DNA of 64,000 nucleotides, taken from contig MCFL01000019.1 of assembly GCA_002102555.1 (NCBI GenBank), forward strand, positions 405,242-469,241. Direction: 5' to 3'. The position numbers and the translations under genes are program-made. Under the pieces are notes generated by a model that saw nothing but the letters and a program-made list of their open reading frames with translations, did not search any database and was not told the DNA's origin. Each line of letters opens with the position of its first letter. Position 1 is the first letter of the stretch. The stretch is from Catenaria anguillulae PL171 (Eukaryota; Blastocladiomycota; Blastocladiomycetes; Blastocladiales; Catenariaceae). Below, in pieces: positions 20,863 to 31,908 of the stretch.

Positions 20863-21440
20863 TTGCTTAAGCTTCTTGTGTCTCGCGCCTCTCATGCTGG
20901 TGATGTCGAGCATTATTCCATGTATGTAGTCTTTGAGCAATGGATTCGCCGCGCACTCGTCCCTCGCTACCACCGCATGCAAAGCGATAAGCTGCTCGTC
21001 ATGGATCGAGCACCGTTTCATGAAGTGGACGGCATCAAGTCAGTTTCAGTTTGGCAGAGAATCGGTGGGATGAGCTCTTCATTCCTGGCGGCTGTACCGG
21101 TGTCTTGCAGCCCATTGACGTTTCCTTTAACAAGCACTTCAAGGTACCTCTTATTCCTTCCACCATGGCGATATCCCGCTCCTCACGATTGACTGACTCG
21201 ACTTGGCATCCACAGTCGGAGTTTCATGTGCGGTTGACAGAGCAACAAGTTGAACGCCCTTCTCGCGAGTCCGCAAGGGCAGCCGCCAGCCGGCGGCCTT
21301 GTGGACTCATGAGGACCACCGTCATGCTGTTGTCAAGGTCATGTCGGAGACCTTCGAGACCCTACGCAACCGCAACATATCCTCGATTATATCTCGCTCA
21401 TTTTCCAAAACCGGAACCCAACCGACTTTGATCCGCCTGC
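20863..21440 (+). pseudogene. Relic pogo/Tigger-type DDE transposase with an intron
   Basis: Three frame segments reconstruct the C-terminal half of a DDE_1 (pogo/Tigger/CENP-B-like) transposase. 20863-21036 has VFEQWIRRALVPRY and LLVMDRAPFHEVDGIK, the second catalytic Asp block. 21048-21143 has IPGGCTGVLQPIDVSFNKHF, the hallmark LQPxDVS-NKxF block. After 21217 come SEFHVRLTEQQVE and, in another frame, SSIISRSFSKTG near the C-terminus. Between NKHFK and SEFH lies a 73-nt segment (21144-21216) with GTACCT..CCACAG borders that removes cleanly in frame, like the host introns. At least two single-base shifts (near 21040 and 21250) kill the frame. The N-terminal DNA-binding half is missing and I could not define terminal repeats. 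Non-functional as it stands. Confidence 0.7.
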
Positions 21441-22329
21441 TTTCGCAAGACGTCAACATCCGCGAGCGGGCTCGAGGGCTGGTACAAGTTGTACAACTTG
21501 TGCGCGCTCGCCCGTGACGACACCGCGATTACCGAGCGGGTCCGGTCCAACCCAACGACTGCCACTTACCTTGAGCTGGGCATCGCTGCTGCCGACGATC
21601 CTCTCGCCGCCCTCGTTCTCGAGTCCTTTCGGTCCCAGTCCAGCCACCACGTCCCCTCCAAAACCCTCCTCAATCGGCTTGGCGCACAAGTGTCGCCTGA
21701 ATCACTCGTCTCCATCAACTCTCTCGGACAACGCCTCCGTCTTCCTGCCGCGCCACAAGAATCTTTTCCTCGCCCAATCCTGCTCGGAATGCAATACCTT
21801 GGCCTGGCCCGCCAAGCGATCGCCAAGACCATTCGTGACTGTCTTTTGTGCGACTTGCGGGGCGCACGTGGCACATCGGGTACCACGGCCCGTCACTGCC
21901 AAAACACTGCTTGGTCGACGACACTTACCCTGCTTCGGTTACGGATATCAGCCCTTGTGTCCTTCGGGCGCTCGATGATGTTCTCATGATTTGCAACCCG
22001 CTGGTATCCGAGTTCTAGCAGCGGATTCCCAGTCCTTTTGGGGAAGTTTCTGGGTCGACCAAGCCCACCCTCTCTTTACCAGGTTGAAGTGTTACAAGAA
22101 AGGCGACGCTGTTCTATTCTCTGGTGAACTCACAAAGGTGATTGCGTACCGTTACAAGAATGCAAACTTGCTTGGCTCCCTCGACGTATCGATTCATTCC
22201 ATTGTCTGGTGCCCTCGCAATGAGCGTAAGTGCCAAGGCAAGGATGACGGCAATCGTGACGCCATCAAGCGTGCGAGGTTGGAAGATGTCACCGACCAAG
22301 AATCCCCCACCATTCGACTGTCACCTTGA
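21441..22329 (+). pseudogene. Multi-frame coding relic with zinc-ribbon-like and OB-like segments
   Basis: Protein-like stretches continue on the plus strand after the transposase. 21462-21733 has SGLEGWYKLYNLCALARDD and LELGIAAADDPLAALVLESF. A second frame at about 21720-21880 has CSECNTLAWPAKRSP..CATCGAHVAH, two CxxC pairs 23 residues apart that could bind zinc. A third frame at about 21876-22016 has CVLRALDDVLMICNPLVSEF. 22017-22329 has LKCYKKGDAVLFSGELTKVI and GSLDVSIHSIVWC, whose strand pattern suggests an OB fold. The frames do not join without indels, so this is a decayed gene or an extension of the transposon relic. The family is not recognised; nucleic-acid binding is an inference from the zinc and OB-like parts only. 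Confidence 0.4.
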
Positions 22330-22660
22330 CCAACCAATTGATGCACCGAACATTGTGCTTCTTTATGCTTCATTTGTGTGACTTCCAGTCTTCAAATTCC
22401 ATGGTGTACTTTGCTCCTCAATGTAATGCCACAAATTGTTCTTTTTGAATGTTCCGTTCAACGCCCGGATCCAAGAAGGGCTCAGGAATCGGGTGACGCG
22501 CGATTGGCGAATCGGTTCATTTGGCTTTGGCTCATGTCGAGCAAAATCTGGAAAGAGAGGGAAATACACCCATCACACACAATTCACAGCCTGTGGGTGG
22601 AACTGCAGACCGTCAGAAACGGTTTCATGATGTGCTCCCTAACACGGCTGGACGCACAAC
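22330..22660. other. Spacer, 3' flank of the aldo/keto reductase gene
   Basis: About 330 bases with no supported gene. Confidence 0.4.
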
Positions 22661-24127
22661 TTACAAAGCACGGAAGTTCATTTCAGGCTTGGGCTTGTTG
22701 GCGAGGATCTCGTCAATTTCGGCCATGATCTATTACACACCCAGGAGGGAGAAACGAGCGATAACGAGTTAGCGCAGAGAAATGGGAACAGAAAGAGTGT
22801 GTGCAGCGCACCTCGGGCGTGAGCTTTGGCCCCACGGCCAGCGACTTGACATTTTCCACAATCTGGCTCGGGCGACTCGCGCCAGTAATCACAGTCGAAA
22901 CGTTCTGGTTCTTGACACACCAAGCGAGTGCCAACTGCGCCGTGGTCGCGCCGAGCTTCTCGGCCACCTTGGTCAACTTTGCAACCTTGGCGAGCTTGGC
23001 CTTGCCCTCGTCCGTGCCCAAGTCGTTGCGCAGCCGCTCCATGATGGCATTGTCCTTGATGGCCAACCGCGAATCTGCGGGAATCTTGTCCGGGCCCCCC
23101 GAGTACTTGCCCGTCAAGACACCCGACGCGAGCGGCGACCAGATGGTGGTGCCCAAGCCAAACGCCTTGTACAGCGGGTCGTACTCCTTCTCGAACCGCT
23201 CGCGATGGAAGCAGTTGTACTGAGGCTGCTCGCACAACGGACCCACAAGGCCCAACCGTTGCGCAACGAGATGGGCCTCGGTGATTTGCTGTGCCGACCA
23301 CTCGGATGTGCCCCAGTAAAAAGTCCAGCCACGATCCATAACGTGGTTGAATGCGCGCACAATCTCCTCCATGGGCGTGTCCGGGTCGGGGCGGTGCGCA
23401 AACACCACATCGACGTACTCGAGACCCATGCGCTTGAGCGACGCCTGTAGACCCTCGACAATGTGCTTGCGCGACAGCCCGTGGTCGTTGGGGCCCTTGC
23501 CGGCCCAGAATACCTTGGTCGAGATGACGAGATCCGAGCGCTTCACACCGGGCAGGCGCTTGAGAGCAGCGCCCATATCGATTTCGGACTGGCCAGCTGG
23601 AGACAATGATTGACGTCAGATACCCATCCCCCCACAAAATCACACAAGACAAGGGTCAAATGAAACATGTAGATTGAGCGTACCAGCGTAGACCTCGGCA
23701 TTGTCAAAAAAGTTGATCCCCAAGTCCCACGCCTGCTTGATGCATTCGTACGTAATGTCGGCTGTTGAGAGGCGACAGGAAGTAAGGTCAGTTGCTGTCG
23801 AGAAACGCTGCCATCAAACGGACGGTTGCGATCAGACACGTACTGTCCTTGACCTGTCCACCGTACGTGACCCAGCCGCCGAGCGACAGGACAGAGACCT
23901 TGAGGCCAGAGCGGCCGAGGTAGCGGTACTCCCTATTCGTGAGGCAATTGCAAGGGGCGCGAGGGTCAGCCTGGCGCGATTGACTTTGGCGGAGGCGATC
24001 ACTTGGCGCCTCAATAGCAGATCGTGGCGAGCGACGGCAGCGTCTGGCTGGGATCGGAGCCTCAACCATGGTGCATGCCAGGCAAAGCGGGAGCATACAT
24101 TGCGGGGACTTCAGTAGTGGAAGACAT
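22661..24127 (-). CDS. Aldo/keto reductase, voltage-gated K+ channel beta-subunit type
   Basis: Five exons: 24127-24099, 23932-23844, 23761-23684, 23596-22812 and 22729-22661, phases consistent throughout, giving 349 aa. The enzyme reduces aldehydes or ketones with NADPH in an (alpha/beta)8 barrel. The AKR start is EYRYLGRSGLKVSVLSLGGW. Catalytic tetrad positions are in NFFDNAEVYAAGQSE (Asp, Tyr), LVISTKVFWAG (Lys) and FAHRPDPDTP (His); cofactor-binding segments are WSPLASGVLTGKY and TVITGASRPSQIVEN. This is the AKR6/Kvbeta-like group, which includes fungal enzymes with no channel partner. Intron 1 is long for this region (166 nt) and intron 4 uses a GTGCGC donor. The C-terminal exon (IMAEIDEILANKPKPEMNFR) fits the family. 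Confidence 0.92.
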
Positions 24128-24564
24128 GATTGATAGTGATTGAGTGTGGATCGACTTTTCGATTCGGAGGGCAGGGCGGGACATGACTTGGGCGGGGGGC
24201 GGCCGCGGGGCTGTGCTCAGTATTTGTAGGCGACCGGCCAGCAAATTCGCACCACAGCCATGCCATGCCGAGTTGGTGGCACTTGGTGGCGCTCTGCGTG
24301 GCGATTATTCAGCACCCGGGCCGGGCAGGCAACGCTAGCAGAATGACACGGCAATGACACGACGCGTGTGCAGAAACGGCTGCGCGAGACACTTTCTCTC
24401 ACCACTGAAATGGCAAGACAACTGGGGAGATGCCCATGTCTCAAGAATCCACGACTCTATATTACATAAAGGAAAACATTGAGCTCACAGAGCCCTGGCC
24501 TTGCAAGGAATTTATCAACAAATGGAACAAATCTCACCAACCCGAACCTGCATCGGGCGATGCC
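24128..24564. promoter_or_regulatory. Promoter region of the aldo/keto reductase gene
   Basis: 436 bases between the reductase start and the 3' end of the next minus-strand gene. A G-rich segment lies near 24190-24210 (GGGCGGGGGGCGGCC). No other element could be named. Confidence 0.35.
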
Positions 24565-25972
24565 TCACTGGCACTTGCCGTTGGGGATGTCGGCATTGAA
24601 GACATCCTTGGGATCATAGAACACGACCCACTTTTCCTTGGGAATACCCTCAAACGCCTTGGCAAACCGCTCGGGCTTGTTCTGCTCGGCCTCCTTGGCT
24701 GCATCGGTGCCGCTGACCATGCGAATGTAGATGCACTTGATGTCAACGCCATTGGCCAAAGCCTCGCGGGCCGCGATGCCTATGAACAAATTGCGAGAGT
24801 GAGCGTCGAGCTAGAGTGCGGTAGGGTTAGGAGTAGCCCGGGCGCACCGTAAGTCTCGGGGTCCTGCTCTCCGCTGTCACCAATCAAGACCCACGACCGC
24901 TTGTTGAACCGCTTGACCAGGTCCGGGATGACTCGCAGCTTGTGCGCCTGGGTGCCCTTCCAAAAGTCAAAGTCGACAATGCCAAACACGTTCAGGAAGA
25001 ATTGACCGGTCGGGTATCCCACGCGCTTGATGAACTCCTGGAGCGGACGGTGAAGCATGTGCGGAGAGCCCGAAACGTAGTGGAACACGGGTGCGCCGCC
25101 ATTTTGGGTCGTCAACGACCGGCTCAAGCGTTGGTAAAACTCGACAAAGTTGAGCGTGGGGCGGAACGGGTTGATGAGCGTGTTCTCAACCGCCTTGCCC
25201 TTGTTGAGCACCTCGGTGATACGGATTGTGTCGTCGACATCCGAAATCACGCTGAACCCGCGCTCGCCAACGACTTGGACGGAGGCACCCTCAAACGTCT
25301 TGCTGTTGCCCGGCGACACACTCAGAGGCAAGCTGCCAGCGTTGCAGGGCACGTTGGTGAGGCGGAACGGCGAAGTTGTGATACCATGGTTGGCGGCCTT
25401 GACACCAGCAATGCGTTGCGTCGACACGCCGTTGCCCGAAACTTGGAAGTTGACAACCGCGTTTTCGTTGCCGTCGGCGTAGAAGAAGGGGGAGACGTAA
25501 TTGAAGTGGTTGCGTTGCTCTTGTGTCTTGATCGCGAGCGAGATACCGGCAGCGAGCAGGCGGAAGGCACCGGCGGTGATGGCGTCGTAGTGCGAGACTG
25601 TTTTCGTATAGAAACAGTTTAGGAGAAAGGTGAGTACATTCATTTGCTTCATAATCACCCTATTCAAGTTGCACGTTGTGGCTGCTTGTTGTGTTCGCAC
25701 ACGCACGCACGATGTGCGGACAAACGGTCAATCAGTGTGCGATGAATGGAAACAAGAAACATACTGCGAGCAACGACATTGCCGTCGACCGTGCACAAGC
25801 CAGATGTGCCCTGGGGAATCGCACGACCAACGGCATTGTGAAGCGTGACATCCTCGATCGGGTTGCTGAACCAGGCCCGCTTGTCGAGCTCGGTAGGCAC
25901 GGGCACGGGACCGGCATTGGCCAAGGAGGCAAGCAAGGCAGCCAAGACAAGAGTCGCGGTGACGGAACGCAT
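24565..25972 (-). CDS. APP1-type phosphatidate phosphatase, secretory
   Basis: Three exons: 25972-25765, 25597-24848 and 24779-24565, giving 390 aa. The start is ATG 25972; a further upstream in-frame codon is TTG. A signal peptide opens the protein (TATLVLAALLASLANA). The catalytic domain is the APP1/DUF2183 type: ISDVDDTIRITEV carries the DxDxT nucleophile motif, FHYVSGSPHMLHRPL follows, and IGDSGEQDPETYG is the metal-binding GDSGxxDPE motif. Enzymes of this family dephosphorylate phosphatidate to diacylglycerol. Yeast App1 is cytosolic at actin patches; the signal peptide here suggests a secreted or vacuolar enzyme instead. The last intron interrupts right after the GDSG motif and uses a GTGCGC donor. 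Confidence 0.88.
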
Positions 25973-27135
25973 GGTACGAAACAAGTAGGGAAGTGAACGG
26001 TTGAGGATCTACAGCCGAGTCTATCGAGAAGCAACGAAGTTGCGTCTTGAGCTGTGCTGGACCGGGAAGAGTGGGCGGGGAAGCTGTAGGATTTATAGGT
26101 TCAATGTGTCGTGTGAGCATGTGCATTGGAGTTGGACCCGAGCTTCGAGAACGAAGGGGACTAAAGAGCCGGTTGAGCCGACGGCACATGAGGAAAGAAT
26201 GCACACGTTTTGCAAAGTGTGTCGAAACAGAGAGCGATTGGACCAGCCAAAGATGATTGTGTGAATCGATGTATGTGTGCGCTCGTGAAGTGGCGTCGTA
26301 CTGTAAGCGTGCACGTGCGCGCGAAGCGATGAGAAACCTGAAGCAGTAGTACTTGCCGGGGAAATGGCGCGCGGAGGATCGATCGAGGTTGAGATGTGGA
26401 CAGAAGATCCAGAAGATGGTTCTATTTGAGCGAATAAATGGCGGTCAGTCAGTCACCCACGCAAGCGTCTGTGTTGCACAGCGCGCACTTCCGGGAGAAT
26501 TCGGAAGGGAGGAAAACGTGTCGCAGCATACACGAGAACGGCACTGGATGGCTGATGGAGTAGCGATATCTCTTTCCTATCTCTGTGCTGGTAAATCTGT
26601 TTGGAGTTGACTCGACACGTGCTCTGGATGGTGAATGTGGTGGACGTTTTGTAGAGACGAGGACGTCGAGCGGAGGCCAGCGGTCTTCAAATGGTTGCAA
26701 TTGGGTTGACGTTCATTCCAGTCTTGCTTGGGGACCCATTTTCTGGCCACGGACATGCTCCGGTCCCTTGCATGTATGGTGAGGCAAAAACAGCCGCTGC
26801 TCTGCTTGTGGCGGCACCGTTGTCCCGTGACTTTATTCTCGAATTGATCACGCATGCATGTGAACACCAGCTTGGCGGCCGCGAACGGCTTTCTTGACCC
26901 GCCCAGCAACGTGTTGAGAAGTGCGAACAAGCCTCCTTCCTCTCGTTGACTGTCTGGGTCAAATCATGACTTGTCCAACCACACGGTGCTTTGTGATGGG
27001 ATTTATACGTTCAACGCGTTCGATGCTGGAGGCAATCTGCGGACATTCCATCAAATACAGAGAAGTTACCATAACGACATGCACAACTCTGTGCAATCGA
27101 GCTGTCTATTGTGATTCACCCCTTGCCAACTCGAC
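25973..27135. promoter_or_regulatory. Divergent intergenic region, 1.16 kb
   Basis: Separates the phosphatase (minus) from the polytopic membrane protein (plus), so both promoters lie here. Frames are short and not protein-like. No repeat or RNA gene was recognised. Confidence 0.4.
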
Positions 27136-29276
27136 ATGCTCCTCGCAATGCTCATGGCCCAGTCTTGGGCTCAATTACTCCTGCCTTCGGCGGCATTTGC
27201 TGTTCTGTACTTGACGGGTGGATTGATATGGATTGGGCACTGGGTCAAGTCATCAAGGGACACTTACCGAATCGCGCAGCAGTTTCCGCGACCCGAGCAG
27301 GTCCGTCTACACCCCCATCACCATACTGACGTATCGCCGAACGAATAACTTGAAACATTGGGTGCAGAATCCGGATCGGTCAGGTATTGCCATCATCGAT
27401 GATTGGCCGGACCAGCATCAGCAATCAGCCATGAATGCTCCAAACAACAGCTTTGCCGGCTTTGCCAGTTCCGCTCGGACAGCCGTCCTTGGGGAGCAGC
27501 AGCGAAATGTAGCCAACGTGAATGCCACGCGTGACTTTTTAGAGCGAGTTTCGGCCCAGTACTCATCAGCACTGTTTGCGACAGCTCAGCGGGAGCCAAG
27601 CGCTTCAGCAACGGTTGGAAGGAATGCGACCCTTTCTGGTCGGAACGTCCAGATCAATGTCGCAAATTATCGAAATCCGTCCGCCATCTCATCAAACCGT
27701 ACATTATTCTTCACACTCCGACAGCCACCCATGCTGGAAGAAAATCATGTTGGAACAAACCAAAGAGAGGCATCACCATCCCCGACCGATTTCGGCCCAG
27801 TGGAGCAAAGCATGTCTTTACTCCCCGGCACCGCGTCACGGTATACATCTGCACAAACTATTGCAGTTCCCAGCTCAAGCCGAAGCGGCCGGGCTGAAAA
27901 TGCCGAGCGGACAGCAACAACAGTGACCATCGGGAGCGACCAAACCAGTCAGAACACGACAACTTTGGCTTTGGTTCTCAGGCAGCCGTGGGAACTGCTC
28001 GTTCCGCACGTTTGGACATTGGCATCAGTGTACCTGACGTTCAAAATTGTCTTCATGTGCTGCTATGCGGGAATCATTGTGCGTTTACCTCTGATGGACT
28101 TTTAATCTTTCTACGCCGCATTCAACTGACCTGGGATGTCCGACTCGAAAGGTCAACTTTCACCTCACCTCTGCACCCACCTTTCGCGTCTGGACCGACC
28201 CGCTCCTCGTCACCATCTCCATCACGGCCGGGTTTGTCTCTGGCACGGGCATGTCGCTCGTTTGCGGCATCTGCCTCGGATGGTGCTCGATTCGCCAATC
28301 CATCACCGAAAAGGAGCGCCACCTCATGCAATCCGCGCTTTGCCTGGGCATTCTGACGGCAACCCTTTCGCACCTCATGTCGAGCTACGCCCCATTGTTT
28401 TCGCTCGCGGCGCCCATCATTCTCCAGCGCTTCTTGGGACCCACGCTCCAGCAAACGTTTTCGTCGCTGACAGCACTCATTAATCCGTCCACGGGACTGC
28501 TGCAACTGCCAAGGATCATGCACCCACGCAGTTTGGCCATCATTCACACAAAGCTGCGGTGGGTCGACTCGATTCGGCGCGGCGTGTCTGTTTGGATATT
28601 GAGCTTGGGCATTCGTGAGTTGTTGGCGCTGACGATTCAGACATCGAGTGTGCGCAGTGGAGCAGGCAGAGATGGGGCCGCCTTGGATGCGAGTGCGTGG
28701 ACGATTTTCTTGATCAATGAGATTCCGGACCTGGCTCTGTGTGTGCTGCTGTTGTGGAACTTGAGGCTGAAGGAGCCCGTGCCGTGGTTTGGCGTTGGAA
28801 ATGGACTCCTGGTATGTTTTCCATCGATTGTATATCCAACAGTCGATGTTTACCTATTTCTGACTCTAAAATAGACTGTTAGGGCGGCCGACTTGGGCCG
28901 GCGAAACCAACCATCGCAAATCCCACTCACCGAGCTCCCGCCCATGGACTCGCTCGATGCCCTTCACCAGCAATCGCATTCGTCGGCAAACAAATGGGCC
29001 CTGGGCATTGCCGTGCGACATGCCAAGCACTCGCCGACCGCATACGCGATCGCATATTTGCCCGCACACTATCACCACCCACAGTCCGGCCTCCGGTTGA
29101 CGCTGCAGAGAGGAGGTGGGTTGGCTGATCGCGGCGGCGGCGGCGGCGGCGTGGATGTCGCTGAAATGCTTGCGGTCCGTGAGGATCCGGCGGATAGGGA
29201 GCGGGAAGGGATGCGCTTGGCCAACATGTTTCGTGATGCAATGGCCGCTGGTTCCAAATTGACGGGGACGAGTTGA
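27136..29276 (+). CDS. Polytopic (about 7-helix) membrane protein with a long disordered loop
   Basis: Four exons: 27136-27300, 27368-28078, 28152-28811 and 28875-29276, with introns of 67, 73 and 63 nt at phase-0 borders, giving 645 aa. Helix 1 is in exon 1 (SAAFAVLYLTGGLIWIGHWV). About 220 Ser/Thr/Asn-rich residues follow, then helix 2 (HVWTLASVYLTFKIVFMCCY), helix 3 (GFVSGTGMSLVCGICLGWCS), one or two helices near LCLGILTATLSHLMSSYAPL, and helices near SVWILSLGIRELLAL and NEIPDLALCVLLLWNL. The last 130 residues are hydrophilic with a poly-Gly run from GGC repeats near 29130. The layout suggests a receptor-like protein, but I recognise no family signature. Donors are GTCCGT, GTGCGT and GTATGT. 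Confidence 0.65.
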
Positions 29277-29470
29277 TCGAGGGAGGCGAAGCAAATGATT
29301 GAATGTGTATTGAAAAAAAGTACCCATGCTGGGTCACTCGTGAATTATACAGCACCTGCCGGTTACACTGAGAAAAGAAAAACTAAATCGCAATCAACGA
29401 CAGGGTATGGTGCACACCGGCAAAATCAGAACGTCGGCCTGCATCGTATCTTCAAATCGCCTGGACACTC

Positions 29471-31249
29471 TCAACCAACCTGTCCACCGCCTTCATCATC
29501 ATCTCTTCTCGTCCCACCATCGCCTCGCTTTGTCACCCTCAACACCTCCTGCCTCCCGCGTTCCAGTACCCTTCGCATCTCCTGCGTCACCAACCCCTGC
29601 TCCCCGTCTACGCTCATACTCGGCTCGGCCTCGTCTCTCGGGCTTGCCACAGGCACCATATCCTGTGGCCGCAGAGCATACTTTGCTGCAACTGCTTGCG
29701 TGTGCGGCGAATTTGCAAACTCGCGCGTCGACAGCAGCTCAAACACATGCGAGCGCGTGGGTGGGTCCAAGCACATGACTGCCTGGAGCATTTCAGACAT
29801 GTCAAACCTCGACTCGGCCAGGTCTTGGTCCGAGCGGGCTTGCGCGGGTTGCTGTGGCGAATCGGTCGGATCGCTCGCCGATCGCGGCACGCCCACAAAC
29901 CGGTTGCGGGACTCTGGCGACACGGAACGCACACGCATCACATTGGCCCAGTCGAGCATGGCTTTGGGCGGCGCTCGAACGCGGTGGTCCACGAGCGGGT
30001 GATACCGCGAGTTGAAAAAGTCGCGCGTCGGGTCTGGATCCTGCGGTGTCGAATTGATCGAGGATAAGGGAGGTACGCTCACGCGAGTGAGTGGCCGGCC
30101 ACGGTCGGTCGCCGAGAACGCAAGAAGCGTTGGCGGCGGAGAGGGCGATGTGACGGGAGTGGCAGAGGGACTTGGCGGAAGGTAGGTTGAAGACGTGTTG
30201 AATGAGGATGGTGGCATGGTGCATTGCGCGAAAAACGAGGCAAGTGAGTCCGTGTCTTCCAATTGCGCGTCGGACGGGCGGCGAATTGGGGGCGTGTCTG
30301 CTGGTTCCCACAAGGATCCAAGCATGAGGTCGGGCGGGAGCAAGTCGAGGACAAGCGGGTGATGTGCAGCGGGAACAGGAGGTGGGGCCGGTGGAGGAGG
30401 GTGGGATGGACGAGAGCTTGCGACAGCCGGGGACACTGGGTCCCACATGGCTGGATCCGTGTTCTGGCCGAACAATGAGAATTGCGATTCAAGCGGCGTT
30501 GGCGTTGAGCCTCGATTGATGGCCAGTGCGACTGGTGCTCTGGATGGCGAGGGATCTTCTCGTGGCCGCTTGCGCTGCAGCGGCTGGAAAGTGACTGGTG
30601 GTGGCAGGGCAGTTGTCGTAAGGATCGGTAACGGACCAGCGGCGGGGCTCGACGAGGCCGGGCGGTGGGTCGTCGCCATTAACGTTGTCCAAGACGCCAC
30701 ATCGGCAGCAGACGGAAGATTTGGCAGTTGCTTGCGTCGAGTCGTCATGACCCGCCATCTACATGCATCATCCGTGGTGACGGCCGTCAGCAACCGGTGG
30801 GAAACTGGTCCATTGTGACACCCATATGTATACATACTTGTCTTTCAGATCCACTGGCTTGCGACTGGCCGCAAAATGCAGGTCGGGATCCGCCAAGATT
30901 TCGACCCACTTGCTCACCCCATGCTACACGGACACGCAAATCATTTGCCTGTCAAATGACCACTCCATTCCAAGCGAGAGAAAAGCACAGCCGGCAACGG
31001 AACACAAACCTTTTCGACGCCCTTGAGTAAGGCAGTCACCTCGTCTGGCGTCCATTTTGTTCGTTGTCGCCGTTCTCGCGGTTTCTCTCGACTTGCACCT
31101 GTCTGCTGGCCGCCATCGTGCGTGGACCCAGATCCACTGGCGCCATCGGTGCCCGAGGAAGCTGAGGCATTGTCAGAGTGGATTGTTGCCGCCGGCTGCA
31201 GGTTGAAATTGTCGCCAGCGGCTGGGTGTGCGTGCGTGTCCGAATTCAT
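29471..31249 (-). CDS. Telobox Myb-domain protein with long disordered tail
   Basis: Three exons: 31249-31010, 30923-30838 and 30758-29471, phases 0 and 2, giving 537 aa. Only splicing reveals the domain. Exon 1 ends RQRTKWTPDEVTALLKGVEK, exon 2 reads HGVSKWVEILADPDLHF..PVDLKD, and the junction with exon 3 restores K-WR, so the diagnostic telobox motif VDLKDKWR spans an intron. Residues 61-111 form one Myb/SANT repeat of the TRF/Taz1/Tbf1 class, which binds TTAGGG-like double-stranded telomeric repeats. The remaining 425 residues are Pro/Ser-rich with one ordered patch near LQAVMCLDPPTRSHVFELLS. A basic patch (RKRPRED) may be a nuclear signal. ATG 31249 was chosen; the frame stays open upstream and an earlier exon is possible. 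Confidence 0.78.
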
Positions 31250-31908
31250 GTGGCGGCCTGCATTGGCTGACTGGAGGAGATAGACGGGGTCCCAATGATG
31301 GGCCACCGGAGCTGGCGTATGTACCTGCGGTGGCTACACCTGAGCGCGATTGTGTGGCCGGCCCAATGCAGAGATCAGCCCAAGCTCGGCGACAGAAATA
31401 AAATGATCAGTGGGTGGTGACGGGGGTGTCCACAGGGACACGAGTGACGTCCAGATGAACTGGGAGGATACGGAGCGAATCGGTGGACAGGACGGAATGC
31501 ATAGAGCAGTTACAGTATTCCTCATGACGATGGCATGGGTATCCGAATGCGATCGATATCGTCAATTGCCGGTTGCTGGTTGCGGGTTGCGGGGTCACGG
31601 CTGACTGGTCCGCCACAGTCTTGATGAGTTTGATGCGTTGCGGAAATCGAACCACAGCCTGCAGCAGTATTGCAGTGCATTACCGGCCGTATCGACTTAT
31701 GTACTGACTGTCCTCATTCTTTAGCTCATTTCAAAAATACGGCTGCACATGTCGGGGCGGATATGAACGTGCCAAGTTCCAAGTGCAGGACGGAGCACAA
31801 GACTGTGGCGTGGGCCGGGTGGTCTGGACTGGTGCCACACTGCGCTGCTCTGGATGAATCAGAGCGGATTGGTGTATGGATTACACAACTCCAATGCACA
31901 GTCACAAG
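31250..31908. other. Region between the telobox Myb gene and the Maf gene
   Basis: About 660 bases. The Myb frame continues open to about 31335, where a CAG/GTACAT border could mark an acceptor for an unseen first exon. Otherwise it serves as promoter and 3' flank; nothing else is supported. Confidence 0.35.
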
